From Carnegiea gigantea (Eukaryota > Streptophyta > Magnoliopsida > Caryophyllales > Cactaceae), in assembly GCA_029747015.1 (NCBI GenBank), contig JAKOGI010000004.1, positions 1,275,001 through 1,339,000 of the forward strand: a stretch of DNA of 64,000 nt, in the 5' to 3' direction. Every line of letters starts with the position of its first letter. The first letter of the stretch is position 1. Shown here one piece after another: positions 62,043 to 64,000 of this stretch. The position numbers and the translations under genes are program-made. Under the pieces are notes generated by a model. That model did no database searches. It had not been told where the DNA came from and worked only from the letters and a program-made list of their open reading frames with translations.

Positions 62043-64000
62043 TCAAAGTCTGAGATTCTTCAAGGTGGAATTGAGAAGGGGAAGCTTGCTAGGAGCCCTA
62101 CTCTTGTACTCCTTTTCTAATGCTGCCGCTGCAAGAGATTGCAACTCCCCACTCTCTTTATCCTCCTTGTTTCGGCCTTTAGCCAGCTGTGCTATTGCAT
62201 AAGTGCACTGCATAATGAGATTTATGAAATGCATCAGCAACGGAATTGGTAACGATAGATTGTAGAACCATAAAAACTGACCTATGGACTTACAATAAGG
62301 CGACCTGACTATGAGCTAAATACCTCATTAACCGAACCCAAACTGGAACCACCAGAAATTTTCCAAATCAACATTGCGTATGTTTGCAACAGACTTATTG
62401 GCTCAACTGCAAGCAGACTAGACTTGAACCCAAAATTACCCAATTATAATAACTGACGTGAACCCAAACCAAAATTTCTAGGTCTGTCAGACAGTCATTC
62501 ATGACAGCAGTCATGGAGTATCACATAAATCAAGCACAAAGGGGGAGGGGGTCGGAGAAGGAACTCACAAGGCATATGCCATAAAGGGCTCTGGTGTTCT
62601 TGCCACCTGTCAAATCTATAGTCGAAGCGTAGTATTTCTTGGCCGTCTGAAGGTTTTCCAATCCACCAAGAGTGTAAAGCACCTAATTCAGCCATATGCC
62701 ACAAAGATTACTTAGAAGTGTTCATATAGCAGAGCAGCAAGACCACGCGTAGGAAGTTCCCATTGAAGACAATACCAAACTAACAATAAAAAGTATCCAC
62801 TCAACATAGAAGCGTTATCAAGTAGGGTAATAGCATATTGTTTTTTGATAAGATCGTAAGACATTGTATAGAGCATGCTCTTTACCTGCTTTAAAATCTT
62901 TCCGACTGCCTAAAAAGGTTCTATCTTAAGAGTGCCAAATTAGATAAGTATGACAGCTATAGGTATACGAGGTACAAACCACACTAGAACCATGTTTCCC
63001 TTTTTTCTTCTCCCCTTTTCTTTGTTACCTAACTCCTTTTCTATGTGATTTTTGATTCTCGAGAGAAAGTGAATTGTACCATTAGGTTCCCTCTTCACCC
63101 AGATTTGAAGGGCAAAAATAGTTCCAACGTAGTTAGAATGAATGTTTCCTACCACAACCTTCTGAAAAACGTTTTAACTATCTAAATGAGTTCTAACTCG
63201 GAGTCGTCCTTATCAGAGACGTTCGCATTGTTATAATTCCTTGGAATGTATTGTGTTCTGGTGCTCTGCAGTAAGGAGAATTCAGGATTTTATTTACGAC
63301 CAACAAAAGCTTCCAGAGAATTTCAACATTCCTCCCTTTAGATGCTACATGAAGAGATTACCAAGCCCCCGGTTAGTGGGAAGCCCTTCTTCTCTCATTG
63401 TACTCCTCTTTGTGCTCCCAAAATGCATGTTGAAAAAGGGGGGGGGGGGCAATGTACAACTACATGAAGCCCTACAGATTTTTTTTTTTTAAAAAAAAAA
63501 ATCCCAAGAGTAGCAAAGAACTCACATCAGCATAGGCTAGGTGATATAAAGGAAATGTGGGTTGGGCTAATATCAGCTCCTCATAGCAGAAAGCAGCCTG
63601 CTTGTACCTGCATATATGAGGAAAAACAACAAAAGCATGAATAAAAGGTTCATACAGTGGATCAGGTATGATCAGTCTCTTCAGCAAAGAAATCTTACAT
63701 CTGAAGGGAGATATAAATCTCTGCGAGTTCTCTCCATGCATCATGATCAGCCATAAATCTAGTGAAAGGAGAAACAGAACATAAAATACTTTATACCAAA
63801 AACATATTTCCGTCTTCAGAAAAAACATACGTCACTTATTGAAATTATTTGAAAGCACTACGGTCTTTCCAAAGGATCAACGGTCCATTTGTGTTTGTCA
63901 TGTCAGACTTACATTTCCAGGTATTTGTCAAGCCATTCAATGGCTTTCAGAATATCACCTTGAGCCTTGGCGATGGCCACCCTTCTTTTGTGGATGACCT
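62043..64000 (-). CDS. EMC2: ER membrane protein complex subunit 2, C-terminal part
   Basis: Five exons are visible on the minus strand: >64000-63913, 63758-63699, 63607-63526, 62682-62569, 62207-62043 (stop TGA at 62043-62045). Frame is kept across all GT-AG introns. The start lies beyond the right edge. The 169 readable codons contain TPR-like helices: VAIAKAQGDILKAIEWLDKY, then DAWRELAEIY, YKQAAFCYEELILAQPTFPL, LYTLGGLENLQTAKKYY and the EMC2 C-terminus SAPIL-free tail KLPLLNSTLKNLRL. EMC2 is a cytosolic TPR scaffold of the EMC, which inserts transmembrane helices into the ER membrane. No break is seen in the visible part. Confidence 0.95.

Overview
The window is nuclear DNA of a flowering plant, most likely a eudicot. 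It is AT-rich. Genes are split by GT-AG introns, and the three complete or nearly complete host genes belong to ordinary plant families. They are separated by layers of plant transposons and an old copy of a plant pararetrovirus. No bacterial, organellar, tRNA, rRNA or CRISPR features were seen. The species cannot be named from the sequence alone.

Layout. 1-4658 is the right-hand part of a CACTA (En/Spm) transposon, with its TNP2-like transposase, a second Transposase_24-type gene, a GGTCTC/GAGACC subterminal array and the terminal TTTCTTGTAGTG. 7644-17240 (+) is a ten-exon CPP/TSO1-like CXC-domain regulator. Its 4.7 kb first intron holds a probable solo LTR, a 200 bp tandem duplication and a hAT element with a perfect 8 bp target duplication. 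17.9-25.4 kb is a repeat field: two Harbinger-like MITEs, a GC-rich MITE, SINE-like copies, and a minus-strand Helitron-like unit carrying a nested hAT element with its own perfect 8 bp duplication.

About 25.87-32.6 kb is a decayed but nearly complete endogenous pararetrovirus (Caulimoviridae). It runs in genome order from the tRNA-Met primer site through a small coiled-coil ORF, coat-protein/zinc-finger/movement-protein ORF1, protease/RT/RNase H ORF2 and an unassigned ORF3 to a promoter and poly(A) signal. The coat-before-movement-protein order points toward the cavemovirus/solendovirus side of the family. 34898-36477 (+) is a two-exon HD-Zip class I homeobox gene. It has Leu instead of Trp at homeodomain position 56, and its intron contains two long AT-dinucleotide tracts, the second almost touching the 3' splice site.

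38.0-44.4 kb holds a hAT-like relic with a 5'-truncated RTE-type LINE inside it (perfect 14 bp target duplication), a Gypsy gag relic with its primer site, and two 436 bp direct repeats. 44.4-58 kb is host-gene-poor. It holds another MITE, a compact Helitron with canonical ends, SINE-like copies, a 1.2 kb array of TAGTGAG/CTCACTA words, Copia LTR and gag debris and an L1 fragment. The right end has two housekeeping genes on the minus strand: ribosomal protein eS1 (RPS3A, seven exons, complete) and the C-terminal half of ER membrane complex subunit 2 (EMC2), which continues past the right edge.

The host genes are functionally unrelated (cell-cycle/meristem transcription, homeobox transcription, translation, membrane-protein insertion) and do not form a cluster. 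Most of the unusual content is nested mobile DNA, and the pararetrovirus copy is the strongest candidate for something not yet described. All exon boundaries were placed by eye from reading-frame continuity, splice dinucleotides and family conservation.
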